Origin: Phytophthora quininea
Lineage: Eukaryota; Oomycota; Peronosporomycetes; Peronosporales; Peronosporaceae
Direction: 5' to 3'
Assembly (NCBI GenBank): GCA_011947345.1
Contig: JAAVTG010000623.1
Span: 124,001 to 188,000 of the forward strand
DNA: 64,000 nucleotides
The translations under genes and the position numbers were made by a program. The notes beneath the pieces are model-generated. The model saw only the letters and a list, made by a program, of their open reading frames with translations. It had not been told where the DNA came from and made no database searches. How positions within the stretch are numbered: the stretch's first letter is position 1; each line of letters starts with the position of its first letter. Shown in pieces: positions 1-9,912 of the stretch.

Positions 1-46
1 AGTAGAATAAAAATAACAGTTACTGAAACTCAACAATGAATTATAT

Positions 47-417
47 TTATTGCAGAGCCTTAAGACGAGCCTCTAGTTGTGATAGGTTACTCGCAGGAAC
101 AGGAGAACCGTATTTTAGCGACTCCAAACGAGTCTGCAAACTCGAGTCGATGGAGGTGTCGATGCCAGGGATCTTCGATAGTAGCGTGCCCAAAATGCTT
201 GACAGGGAGTGCTTTCTTAAATAAATACCCATCTTTTGCGCAAGTAATACGCTTTGTTCTGCGCCTTTCTTGTGTTCTTGCGCTGTACCTCTCGCTTCCT
301 TTGCGCGCTCTTTGAACACCCATTTTTCTTCTTCAGGTGCGTTGCCAATACCTTCTTACACTTCGGGCAGCGCCGATCGACAATGGCACTGCCTTTCGGC
401 TTCGCCTTTGGTGGCAT
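47..417 (-). CDS. Small basic protein with CxxC pair (one apparent frameshift)
   Basis: I do not recognise this gene. The first frame starts at an ATG at 417 and reads MPPKAKPKGS, then a CPKCKK pair of cysteines at about residues 18-21 that could bind a metal. It goes out of frame in an A-run (T323-327 on the plus strand). One extra A joins it to the frame ending at 47, giving about 123 residues with a charged KERAKEAR stretch that is probably helical. Without the correction the first frame ends at 217. The product would be small, very basic and possibly nucleic-acid binding (inference). The same one-base loss recurs in clear housekeeping genes here, so this is probably an intact gene. Confidence 0.45.
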
Positions 418-419
418 TT

Positions 420-1190
420 AGGAAACTGAACTAATTTGAAAGACGACAGAACGACACACATACGAGCTGACAACTGCATTTGTGCCTTTAGTCCTATCTG
501 GTCTGACCAAATTTGGTTCAGACCGTCTTTCACACCTCGATCTCCATAGTTTTTCCCGATCACAACCTGCAACACTTCAAAACGTTGAAGTTGGTGGACC
601 GACTGCGCACCTGATGTGACGAAGCCGATCGACTATTCAAACACGCTAAAAACCCTGGAAAACTTTTTTATTTTTATTTATTTATTTTTTTTTTTTTTGG
701 GGGCAGTGAGACAACGGCTTCGCGACTACGAGCATGTGCAGTCACGAAAAAATTGCTATAATATATATGAAACGTTCTTTTGTCGTCAAAGTACTAGCAA
801 ATACTACTCTTCATATGAACGGACCCGGTTTTTACAGTAGAATGTGGTTACATGGAGCGTCGACTTTGTGACAAATAGCCTAGTTTGGGGCAACGGGAGC
901 CTCCGCAGCAGTAGCAATGGGTCTTCTAGAACGGTAATTGTCGCGTGAATAAAGATCACGGGAATTAAGAAAGCGACCGCGTGTATCGCCGTCGACCCGT
1001 GAGGTTCGCAATTTCGGTTTCAGAATGATTTTGCGGCAAAGGCGGACGTGAGCCGCGGATGCATCAAGTCAACATTTGGTTTCCAAGATTCCGCTTGCCG
1101 AGCCTGCTCAACCAGCCAGCAACAATCAGTCGCAGCGCGACGCAAGAGCTGTTGCATTTGCGTGATCGAATAAATAGTAATGTGATCATA
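420..1190. other. Gene-free interval with T-rich tract
   Basis: No convincing coding frame was seen. The interval holds a T/A-rich tract at about 664-698 and otherwise unremarkable sequence running up to the 3' end of the decayed Ty3/gypsy element. It may contain that element's terminal repeat, but I could not match a partner repeat by eye. Confidence 0.4.
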
Positions 1191-1196
1191 CTATTT

Positions 1197-1382
1197 TTAT
1201 CCATGGAGAGTATGCAAAAGTAATTTTTGGCGGCATTTCAGTCGACGATTCAATTCGGCGATCACCTTGCTCTTAAAGTGTGATCCTGTTTCACTGACCC
1301 AAATGCTTGGTGCCCCAAATCGACTGTACCAGTCTAGAAGAGCAGACGCTGCAACTTCTGATGCCGGTTCATCACATGCCAC
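1197..1382 (-). pseudogene. Ty3/gypsy integrase core fragment
   Basis: A short frame containing WYSRFGAPSIWVSETGSHFK resembles the region around the second catalytic aspartate of retroviral-type integrases (usually VSDxGxxF). Here the position reads SET, so the aspartate is replaced. It ends abruptly at 1197, marking the approximate 3' limit of the recognisable element. The catalytic glutamate region is absent. Confidence 0.6.
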
Positions 1383-1466
1383 TACCTCGATGAATTGGAT
1401 AGCTTCGCCCTTTCGTACTAGAACGTAGCGTGACGACTGAAATTATTCACTGAGTGTCAAAACGTC

Positions 1467-2177
1467 TCAGTACAGCGTTGCATTTCGTTCGTACATATGG
1501 TGGGTCTGGCTAAATGGTCGTGGAATCACCACACCACCCTTCACATGTATGCACAGGAGGCATATCGAACAGAAAGCACGCACAATCCCCTCCAGGCCGG
1601 TGATACTGAACAATCGGCGGATGTGGTTAAACATCACATGCATGGCGCGGTGTCTGCTATGCCCACAGTGAGCGATGATGAGCAGTCGTTCGACCAGCTC
1701 CTTAACCTCGCGAGGTTTCCAAACGAGATCATTCACCCACCACAAATTGTCATCTCTAGCCGTAGCGCTAGTTGGTGCAGCATGCAGTGCTTGAAAGCTC
1801 CCGATTTCATCGACACTTGGCCACACAAAACCCTCCTGATCCAAGGGTCGAAGTGGTGTCACACTGATGTTGGTCACTCCACTCTCCACACGCTTCCGTC
1901 TGGATCGTGTAAATCTCTTGGCTGAGTGCATTCTGGATATCGGGTTGGGCTGGCCTCCCCATCGTGACACCAGATCCGCCCAAACAATGTGAATACCTTC
2001 GATGTGTTCAATCGTGTAGCGGTACTCCAAGAGCTTCGTAGACCACCGTAGCAGTTTTCCACGCACGTGTTTCTTCAGTTCTTTGCTAGGACAAAAGAGG
2101 TAGATGATATTGCGGTGGTCGCATAGAGCGAAATCCTTGAGGTCATAACAACTGGTACTCGAGTCGTTCGCATGCAT
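1467..2177 (-). pseudogene. Ty3/gypsy RNase H end and integrase zinc domain
   Basis: This 236-residue open frame starts in the RNase H region (DHRNIIYLFCPSKELKKH, LRWSTKLLEYRYTIEHIEG, the usual 'D-x-N-L' and 'IEGxxNxxAD' region). It continues into the integrase N-terminal HHCC zinc-binding module: AHCGHSRHRAMHVMFNHIRR with the paired FCSICLLC cysteines. The frame stops before the catalytic core, which is picked up at 1382-1197. Confidence 0.8.
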
Positions 2178-2417
2178 GAATAATTGGGAACGACTCTTTT
2201 CAATGACATAGCTGATCCTGTGAAACTTCCACCCATGCCCACCAAAAGTTCATGCTCTTGCTCATGGATTGGTGAGTCAGGTCTCCGCTGTCCCACCTGG
2301 GTGACCACCGGTCCCAGCCATTGTCCGAAGCATCAGAGAGCAGGCAGAGTTGCTTCGCGGGGTCCAGGTAGAACAGGTGACAGAGTTTCCAAGTAGATCC
2401 TTCACAGCTTCAAATGC

Positions 2418-2960
2418 CTATTGCTTCCCCAGTGACAGCACGATCTTGATCCCTGCTGCAGCTCTCTTAGCCTTCCTGGTGCCAGCTAGAGCAGTGTCAA
2501 CCCGCTCTTGAAGTGGAAGGGCCACACGTGCATAATCGACCAGTCTAGCCCGCATCCAGTTGCTGGCACAGAAAAATTGTTGGAGTTCGGCTGCTGTTGA
2601 CGGAGACGACATTTCCCGCAGTGCACGAATTCGTTCCAGGTCGTACCCGACGCCATGTCGGTTGATGATCCGTCCCTACCAACGTACTTCTGTCAAAAAC
2701 ATTGCGCTTTTCTTTGGCTGAGGATCCAGCCGTGTCCATCGAATTTTGTCAGGACAGCCTCGATTGTATCCACCAACTCTTCTTTGGTGTCAGCGAGCAC
2801 AAGCAGATCGTCGATCCAGACGATGACAGGATGTTCACTAGTTTTCCAAGGACTATTTCCACAGTTGACTGATAATAAAGTGCAGAGTCGCTACTGCCTT
2901 ATGGGACTCTGGTTGGCGTGATAATGCCCTTGTCCATCATGTATGATAGCATCTCTTGGC
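2418..2960 (-). pseudogene. Ty3/gypsy RT catalytic and connection remnant
   Basis: Reading the minus strand around 2830-2710 gives the RT catalytic block WIDDLLVLADTKEEL (the YxDD-type box, here IDD) followed by LTKFDGHGWILSQRKAQCF. A second frame (2612-2418) gives the post-RT connection with ELQQFFCASNWMR and PLQERVDTAL, typical of gypsy elements just before RNase H. Stops and shifts lie between them. The catalytic aspartate pair is kept even though the gene is broken. Confidence 0.7.
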
Positions 2961-3182
2961 AGCTCTTGTGTAAAGGGGACTGTCAGAACCCTTTGGGAAG
3001 TCGAATACCGCGTAATACATTTTCCCTCCACAGTGTTCAAAAGTGACCTCCAAACTAGGCATCACGCCACCAATCGGTTCGATCATCACATTTACCGGCC
3101 TGTAATCGTTCGGTTGTCTGAGCTCGTTACTGCAGGACTTGTTGACAGGCAGTGCGGGACAGCGCCATCAGCTCTCCCGATT

Positions 3183-3758
3183 TTAATACACCCAACCCAA
3201 TTCCTCTAGGCGCTTGTTTAAAGCCTCCATGAGTGTAGATTTGTCCGGGCTGTACTGCCGTACTTGGCATCGGTACGGTGAGGCGTTCGATTTGAGTTTG
3301 ATCTTGAAAGGTGGAACCTTGGCAAGCGGGTCATCACCTAGCTCAAGTCGCCACCCACTGTACTTGTGGACCACATCGTACAGGCGTGTAGAGGTGTAGT
3401 TGCCGATCACACCGCGATCGACAGCATCGCGCACGAGAGCGTCAACTACATTTTGCACCACGCTCGCCTCAGTTGGTTTACACGCTGGTGCACTACTCGG
3501 TTCACCGAATGAAGTATCATCATCCTCTTCACGGGATGCAAGATACTTCAGTTGTTGGTCAATGTCTATCCCGAGCTCGGCAAGCAACGCTTTGCCTACT
3601 AGGAACTCATCTTTATCAGACTCGACGATGAAGCATCGCTTCAGGTCTTGGCACCGCACCGGATCCGCAGCTGTGTTCATGGCGAGCCTCACATCCACGG
3701 CTTGGGTCGAGATGAGCGTTGCGCCGCCAACTGCTCGCGCTTCAATAGTCCCCAGCAA
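3183..3758 (-). pseudogene. Ty3/gypsy protease C-terminus and RT N-terminus
   Basis: The 191-residue frame begins with the end of a retropepsin-like domain (DEFLVGKALLAELGIDID, the C-terminal part of retroviral-type proteases). It continues through an acidic linker into the start of reverse transcriptase, with PPFKIKLK and a segment ending LNKRLEELGWVY that corresponds to the fingers region before the first RT motif. The protease active-site DTG is not in this frame. It is open but truncated at both ends relative to a functional pol. Confidence 0.7.
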
Positions 3759-3927
3759 TGTTATAAGCTGGATCGTCAGATCATAGGCTTGTAGTCGCTC
3801 AACATGATCCCGGATATAATATTCCAGGCATAGCCACTATCTGCGCAGTACGGTAGCTCAAATGTCCGATCGTTGCTTGGCCGCCATCAGCCGGGACGGT
3901 TGTGAGCCCAAACCGTTTGGCTCGAGA

Positions 3928-4663
3928 TCACTTTGGCTCGCTGCCATTTGGCCCTTTCTTGCTCTTGCTTTCGGCTAGCAGTGCTTGTTTAGCGGCTTCA
4001 TCAATGTTAGGGCATTGGCTTAGCCAGTGGTCCTTGCTGCTTTGGAAATAGCCTGTCCTCGGTTTGCTCTTGCCTGTTGACTTTGGCTTGTTTGCTGGTT
4101 TGGCCGTTGTCACGTTCCGGTACGCCTTCGCACCACCGCGCTGACTATGTGTTGCGTTGCCCTGATTGTTGCTCGGTTTCTGTTTTTCACCATCTCGCTT
4201 GCTCTTCAGATCACTCTCGATTTGCTGGTCACCAGCTCGCTGATTGCGCCTGCTCAAGAAATTGAACATATTTTGCTGTTTGAGAGCATTATCCTTGACG
4301 ATGTGGTACAACTTGGTCTCGTCAATTTTACTTGACGGGTCCACAAGTCGTTAACGAGTGTCGATGGCAATCCTCACTGACACGGTTCTAAATGTTTTTG
4401 AGGATTTGCATTTCTCTTTGATGCCAGCTGGAGTGGAGAAAACGCTAATCAAGCCATGTTGCATGGTCACTTCATCCTACCGCATGAAGTACTTGATGAC
4501 CCGTGCCCTCACGTCCTGCTCTCGCATGCCTATCTTCACTTACGCCTTGAAAATGACATCATTCACCACGTTACTGATGATCTGGTCGAGTTCGTCGATG
4601 ATGCGCTCTTCTGTCACATCCTCGATAGTCATTTTTCATTCGGACTTGCAATGCGTCTTCAAG
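3928..4663 (-). pseudogene. Ty3/gypsy gag remnant
   Basis: One reading frame on the minus strand runs from about 4663 to 3928 with three in-frame stops, then an open segment from 4344. Recognisable gag features include DVRARVIKYFMR, TPAGIKEKCK, and a lysine/asparagine-rich tail ending in a degenerate zinc-knuckle-like segment (HWLSQCP). Gag forms the retrotransposon particle. The stops and the missing first cysteines of the knuckle show decay. The assignment follows from the adjacent protease/RT pieces in the expected downstream position. Confidence 0.7.
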
Positions 4664-4919
4664 GGGTCTCGTTTGAACGAGTTTTTAACACTCCTCAGTG
4701 CCTTCACCTTATCCTCGCCCGTCGTCACGCAGCGCGCTCCAACGTCGACTTCGAACTCTTGACGTTCCCGTTTCCACTTCACCAGAGCTTGATGAGATAC
4801 GTCGGTAACGTACGGGGTATATGAATGACGACAACGTCGCCAGAATCGCTGCCACAGTACTTGTGTCTACCGTGGTCGTGCCTCTTCCCGAGCTCGTACG
4901 CACGTCGGTCGTGTCATTC

Positions 4920-5490
4920 ACTGCAGTGCCTTGGGGCCCTTAATTGCCTCGCAGCGATCTTCTTCTGCGCGTAGTAATCGTCATCACGATCGCTAAAGTA
5001 ACTTAATGACGTGCTCACGATTTGGAAGCTGAAACTCCCCGAAGTTGACGTGTATTTGCTGTATTTGTTGCTTCTGATAAATTGCAAACTGAACTTCCTA
5101 AGCTAGTTCGTGGGCGCTCCCACCGGCCTACTGGCCATCCAGGGAGAGTCGTCCTTGAAGTCGCTGCTGCGCGTGCAAGTCGTCGTACCAGATGACCTTG
5201 CGTGCACTCTTATCTTGCTTGCGTAGATCTGTTATGCCGTGAAAAGCAGCGCTCATGCCATCATGATGGCATCCATTGGAAAGCTGTTCCCGTGGCGTGG
5301 CTGCACATGCTCGTAGTCGCGAAGCCGTCGCCACAGCCAACGAAATATGCCACGTGATGAAAAAAGGCCCTGGCTTATTGCATCCGTTAGAGATCTCAAT
5401 CGCTCGCTGGTCGTCAATCGGAATGAACTTTATTCGGAAACAATAAGTAGCTACGATATAATTCTGATCATTGCTGACAGATTAATATAG
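4920..5490. other. Unassigned sequence between two retroelement remnants
   Basis: No gene can be supported. A 70-residue minus-strand frame (5340-5128) is open but matches nothing I know. The interval separates a minus-strand Ty3/gypsy element from a plus-strand integrase remnant and may include terminal repeats of either one. Confidence 0.3.
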
Positions 5491-6380
5491 CGAGCTCATT
5501 TCATTGAAACAGTGGCGACGATTTCATCGGAAGAACTACCAGAACTATTAGTGAAGGAGTGTTTTCGCCTTCATGGCTTGCCGGCGATTGTAGTCTCAGA
5601 CCGTGACTCGAAAGTAACATCAACATTTTGGCGGTCATGTTCGAACCGTAGAGCCTAAGTTGAAATTGGCAACAACACACCACCAGCGTACCGACGGGTA
5701 AGTAGAGTGCTTTAATGGTATCCTCTCCGGCTATTTATGCCTCCACGTCAACGGATTTCAAGATGATTGGGATCAATACCTCGTACTAGCTGAATTTGCT
5801 TACAACGATCCAGTATTAAAATGAGTCCATTTATCGAAGATCTTGGATATGCACCAAACTTTCCAACCGATATGCAACTTTCAAACGGCGAGAAACCACC
5901 AGTGGCAGGATTTCTACCTCGGATACAGCATGCTATGCGGAGCCTACAGGCTTAATTGCAGCAGAGTGCAGAGCGACTGAAGCCCTAGTATTGTGAAGGA
6001 TGGCGGGATCAGAAATTTCATGTGGAGGACATGATTCTCTAATCTGCAAAGGATTTTTATCCTAAAACGTAAATTAGCTCGTACGAAATTCTGCGTAGAG
6101 TATTGACAGGGTCATTTTTGACGTTGATCTCCCGGATGAGCCTTGAATCCATCCAGGATTTCATACAATGGTTCTAAAACTGTTTGTGAAAGACGCTACG
6201 GGATGTAATCGAGACTCGATCATTCCAACAGTTCGACTCAAACATAAGTCGAAAGGACATCTCACCGATGCCGTCATCTACCACCGGATTTATCAGAATG
6301 ACACAGAGCAGTACAAATGCAAATGGGCCGGGCGAGCAAATGACATCACATGGGACCTATAACATTTTTCCAGTGCGAGG
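5490..6380 (+). mobile_element. Second Ty3/gypsy remnant: integrase and chromodomain
   Basis: The plus strand around 5505-5650 translates to part of an integrase core: LVKECFRLHGLPAIVVSDRD then SKVTSTFW, with the second catalytic aspartate present. Later frames give the tail of the core (MSPFIEDLGYAPNFP at about 5822) and a final piece (6168-6362) with RLKHKSKGHLTDAVIYHRI then QYKCKWAGRANDITWDL. That last piece resembles a chromodomain of the kind chromoviruses use to target chromatin. Many stops interrupt it. The orientation is opposite to the first element, so this is a separate insertion, and its gag and RT are not visible. Confidence 0.7.
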
Positions 6381-6830
6381 TTTGATTTGTGAATACCATC
6401 GGTAAGCAAATGAACTACCTACAAGGACCACAGAACGCCTATGGAACAAGAAGCAGCCAAATTATCGACACTTGCAAAAACCTCTTCGGTTGTGGAAGTA
6501 GGCTGATACGAAGGACTTGTCCTGAACCACATCAAATAAAGGGAAATGGCGAAAGCCCCGACCCCAGTGGCTGAAGGGGCGAACAATCGCGGCAAGATAT
6601 ACAAACTGCATGCGAGGCGTACTACACAGGCGACGCAACCCAAGGAGCTAGAATGTCTGCGCCGCCTATTCTGAAAGATGGAAAGGAGGCTGCTCCCGGC
6701 ACAACCAACACAACCAACGCCTGCTGGTATCAAAGGTCATTCCCTCGAACATATCAGCAGCAACGCCGCCTTGTGGAGGTTCTTCTTCGCCAAGCTATAA
6801 ACGCAGTCGCTGTTTGATGGACGTATTAAC
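6380..6830. other. Gene-free stretch after chromoviral remnant
   Basis: Short open frames exist on both strands (for example 6389-6574 and 6733-6419), but none shows recognisable motifs. It may include the 3' terminal repeat of the plus-strand retroelement. Confidence 0.3.
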
Positions 6831-6835
6831 AGATT

Positions 6836-7275
6836 TTGCTATCACAGGTGGCGGACAAGAAGATGCTGTCGGTGGAGTGGTTTCGAAAGGCCTACTTGGT
6901 GCTACATCCCGATAAATACTATACGCTACCTTCTGAATTTCAAGACGAGCAAACAAGGGAGCATCTTCTAGGAAAGTGCAAGCTTCTTGGGGAGTACAAG
7001 CAGTGCATGGTGGCGGCTGACACCGCTACGCGTGTTCAAGAATGCGCCATTCTGATCAAGCACCTACCTCGGTGTTCCAGTAGGAGCGGACCCGTTGGTA
7101 GGAGGAACGCATCCAGTTCCGTGACCTGATCGATCCGCTAAAGATGTGGTTACAACGAAAGATGGCTCGAGTTGAACCCGCGAAGGCCGCCACGATGCTG
7201 ACCCAGATAGAAGCTATCTGTGAGTATAGATCGGCAAAGATGAATGAAGAACATGCGGCCACGATGGGGAGATAA
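6836..7275 (+). pseudogene. Unknown coding remnant in two frames
   Basis: The first open frame has VEWFRKAYLVLHPDKYYTLP and then ATRVQECAILIKHL; around 7090 the coding look passes to another frame reading FRDLIDPLKMWLQRKMARVE up to a stop at 7275. The HPDK tetrad recalls a J-domain, but the rest of that fold is not clear. Position between transposon remnants suggests part of a mobile element or a decayed gene. I cannot name it. Confidence 0.25.
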
Positions 7276-7289
7276 TGCACCGAATCGAA

Positions 7290-7755
7290 GATGTTGTTCG
7301 TATCTCACGCCGTAAATGATGCAACCAAAGCTGAAGGAGAGGTACTCGTAACAACACCTATCAGTTCATACCAAAACGTACGAGTTCATACCAAATTGTA
7401 CGAATCAATCATACCAAAGTTATTAAAACTTGATTCATACACAATTTGTATATTCTTCTTGACGACTTCTTCAGCAGTTTGCAAGTCTTCCTGGGCCATT
7501 TCACAAACCCCAATGTTCTGTCTCGAGTGTAGAATAAAAAATGACAGCACAATATGCAAACACACTTGTCGGGAAGATGTGTAATTGTAAGCTAACGATT
7601 GATAAAATAAAATATCATTCAACAGCAACCTCCTCGCTAAGATGCGTGCAAGATCTAATAGTATGTCGCCGTCTACCTTTCCAGAGAGAATATACACGAG
7701 TGGTGTGCCAAGTGCGACCCGAGTCCCTGTAAGAACACAATGAAGAGGAAGATTA
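7290..7755. other. Spacer upstream of MULE
   Basis: AT-rich sequence with a short local repeat around 7366-7430 (copies of a TTCATACCAAA-like unit). No gene was seen. It ends at the left terminal inverted repeat of the MULE. Confidence 0.3.
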
Positions 7756-7790
7756 TTTTGCGGGTCTTACTCGGATCTGGTCTAAGATTT
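7756..7790 (+). repeat. Left terminal inverted repeat of MULE
   Basis: The first 14 bases match the right end perfectly in inverse orientation. The following 20 or so bases match imperfectly. Confidence 0.75.
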
Positions 7791-7941
7791 GATCAAAGCG
7801 CAGTTTGATCCAGGTCCATTGATTGGTGCTAGACCACAAGCTCAGCTCACTTTCGCTTTGATCTGTCCAAGGAACAGGCAGCCTCTCCCCCACTGAGTGA
7901 CCCAGCATGGCCAAGACCAAGCACACGCATAACGCCTGCAT

Positions 7942-9590
7942 ATGACCGGTCTCTCGAGCCCAGGCGTATTAGCGCTACCGTCACAAGAACTTGCTGCGCC
8001 GCAGTCGCCAATGTCGGAGTCGGTTGCATCAACGGAGACGTTGTCTCAGTGCTCGGCGCCTTCGTCGCCGCCGGTCGCCTCCAGACAGCTTGCGTCAACC
8101 AACCTCAGCTCGCCGTCCACGTCACACCCATCAGCGGTACGAGCGCCGTGCAGCAACACAAAGCTCTACGGAACCGATATTGCCGGAGCGTCTGCCGCAA
8201 CACCGCTGTCTGGAGAGATGGAGCACTACGGCGAGCCCGAGCGAACGAAATTTAAGTCAGTGATTCGGCTAAGAGGATTTCAGTACACCAAGGCTGCCGC
8301 GTCGTCTAAGAAGATCACATACAGGTGCAGTTTTTACCGTCGTAGTTGCAAGTGCAAAGGAAGGGTGGAGTTTAGTGCGGAGCTGATGGCTTTCACGAAC
8401 TTCAGGCCCCACAGCTGCCACCAGCCCACACTCGTAGCTGGTATCCGTGATGTATCTGAAGCGATGAAGGCTGCTGTGAGTGCTTTGGTGCTCAGGATGT
8501 TGCAAGGTCTGCGGAAAGTGTTTGGGAGGGGTACGCAGCAAATTTTATGATACCGATGACGACGTAGCTGTCCACGGGTTAACACGTGACCAAGTTCGAC
8601 AGCAGATTTATCGAGACCGTCGTGACTATTTCGGGGCTCGCTGCACGGACTGGTGGAAGTGCCACCGCTGTCTCTAGTGAAGGGAAGTACCATGAATTTC
8701 TTTCAATTTCATCGCGTTTATTCCGAGAGAGATGGCAGTGTGGAGCGATTGATTGGGTGGGGGCACCCCTTCCTCATCGAGCGGCTCAAGTACAAAGGTG
8801 TTACGCTCTTTGTCGATGGCACCTTTAGGTGCGTACCATCAACATTCTACCAATGTATAGTTATCATGGTTCTTGACCAAGCTTCTGGGTGCTTCCTACC
8901 CGTCTTTTACATATTATGCTCGTCAAAGAAGGCGGACATGTACTGGAATGTCATCGACCATGTCGTGCAAGCGACAGATCAAAAGCTGGACCCAGCGCAA
9001 GTAGTGTGCGATTTCGAGGCGGGTTTGATCACTGCCGTGCTAACGCAATTTCCCGATGCCAAGGTTCAAGGCTGTTTTTTTCACTTCAAGCAGGCCGTTG
9101 GTAGGCACATGGAGAAACTTCGGATTCCTGCGCCAGAAATCAAAATCGCTATGGCGTCAGGTGTGTTAGACACGTTGGCGGTGATTGAGCAGAGCAAGGT
9201 TGCAGTACAGGGAACATGCTACGTCAGAAAACTTATCCGCGCGAAGTGTGAATCTGCTGGGCTGGTTTACTCGCACGCCAAGTGGGAATCATTTTGGAAA
9301 TACTTCAATGAGCAGTGGGTGGAGAAACACGGGCCGGAGTTATGGGACGTGCACGACACAGCGAAGCAAGTCGTGGCTCGAACGAACAACCCCTAGAAAG
9401 ATTTAATAGAGAGCTAAGTGGGGCTTTCTCAAGCCCCCACCCCAGCATCCCAGTGTTTGTAGCTGGCATCGAAGCTCTTGCACGGCGCCACGTGCAGATT
9501 TTGGAAGATATTCCCACGAACCGAGCAAAAGCACCCCATCGCCGTGAGAAGTACTTGCTACCCAAACCACCCAAGATATTAACCGAGTAG
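7942..9590 (+). pseudogene. MULE transposase with FLYWCH zinc finger
   Basis: The N-terminal frame starts at ATG 7942. It has a serine-rich leader and then a FLYWCH-like finger: FQYTKAAASSKKITYRCSFY, CKCKGR and HSC give the Cys/His ligands. A short middle piece in another frame carries TRDQVRQQIYRDRRDYFG. The catalytic frame (8653-9396) has the MULE motifs VDGTFRCVPSTFYQ (first Asp), VVCDFEAGLITAV (second Asp) and a GCFFHFKQAV helix. The tail ERFNRELSGAF, typical after an NNPLERxN signature, is reached only if one C is restored in the C-run at 9390-9393. It would cut and paste the element by DDE chemistry. As read it is interrupted. Confidence 0.75.
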
Positions 9591-9693
9591 ACAACTTCAG
9601 CTAGTGAGCATGAACATCGATTTTGTCCAACTTTATCTCGTATCACTGGTTTCGGTCAGGTCTAGCTGCTCGGTTAAGGATTTGACTAGACCC

Positions 9694-9728
9694 ATTAGCC
9701 AGACCCGACCAAAATAAGACCCGCAAAA
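9694..9728 (-). repeat. Right terminal inverted repeat of MULE
   Basis: Inverse complement of the left end. It ends in the 14-base match at 9715-9728, just beyond the transposase tail. Confidence 0.75.
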
Positions 9729-9912
9729 AGGCAACCAATGAAGAAACGACAAAGCTACAAAGTACGAAGAACTGAAAGGTAAAAAAAAAGCTTTTCCAGC
9801 AAAGCGCGTCCACTGCAAAGAGGAGAAAACTGCTGTGGTAGTGTTAACTACGACATGATTGAGGCATATTGACACATGCAACTTACGAATCAACCGACAA
9901 GTTCTCGTGAAG

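Larger units (their letters stand above)
1190..4830 (-). mobile_element. Decayed Ty3/gypsy LTR retrotransposon
   Basis: Pieces of a gag-pol polyprotein lie in the correct order on the minus strand: gag (about 4.83-3.93 kb), protease end and reverse transcriptase start (3758-3183), the RT catalytic region (about 2.8 kb), RT connection (2612-2418), RNase H plus integrase zinc-binding domain (2177-1467) and part of the integrase core (1382-1197). The gag-protease-RT-RNase H-integrase order is that of Ty3/gypsy. In-frame stops and frame changes separate every piece, so the element is dead as read. I could not identify long terminal repeats or a target-site duplication, so both ends are approximate. 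Confidence 0.85.
7756..9728 (+). mobile_element. MULE DNA transposon with terminal inverted repeats
   Basis: The element is bounded by inverted repeats that begin with the same 14 bases (TTTTGCGGGTCTTA at 7756-7769; its complement at 9715-9728). An imperfect continuation on both sides is centred on TCGG(A/G)TCTGG. Between them lies one coding region for a FLYWCH-type finger plus a MULE-family DDE transposase in the plus orientation. The flanks do not show a clean 9-bp target duplication. The transposase is broken by about three frame changes, so the copy is probably not autonomous as read. Confidence 0.8.

Noticed and set aside
1..6400. Long terminal repeats of the two Ty3/gypsy remnants
   Set aside because: I looked for repeated flanks and TG...CA ends by eye but found no convincing pair.
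6836..7129. J-domain protein suggested by the HPDK tetrad
   Set aside because: Only the tetrad fits; flanking helices do not match a J-domain and the site is among transposon remnants.
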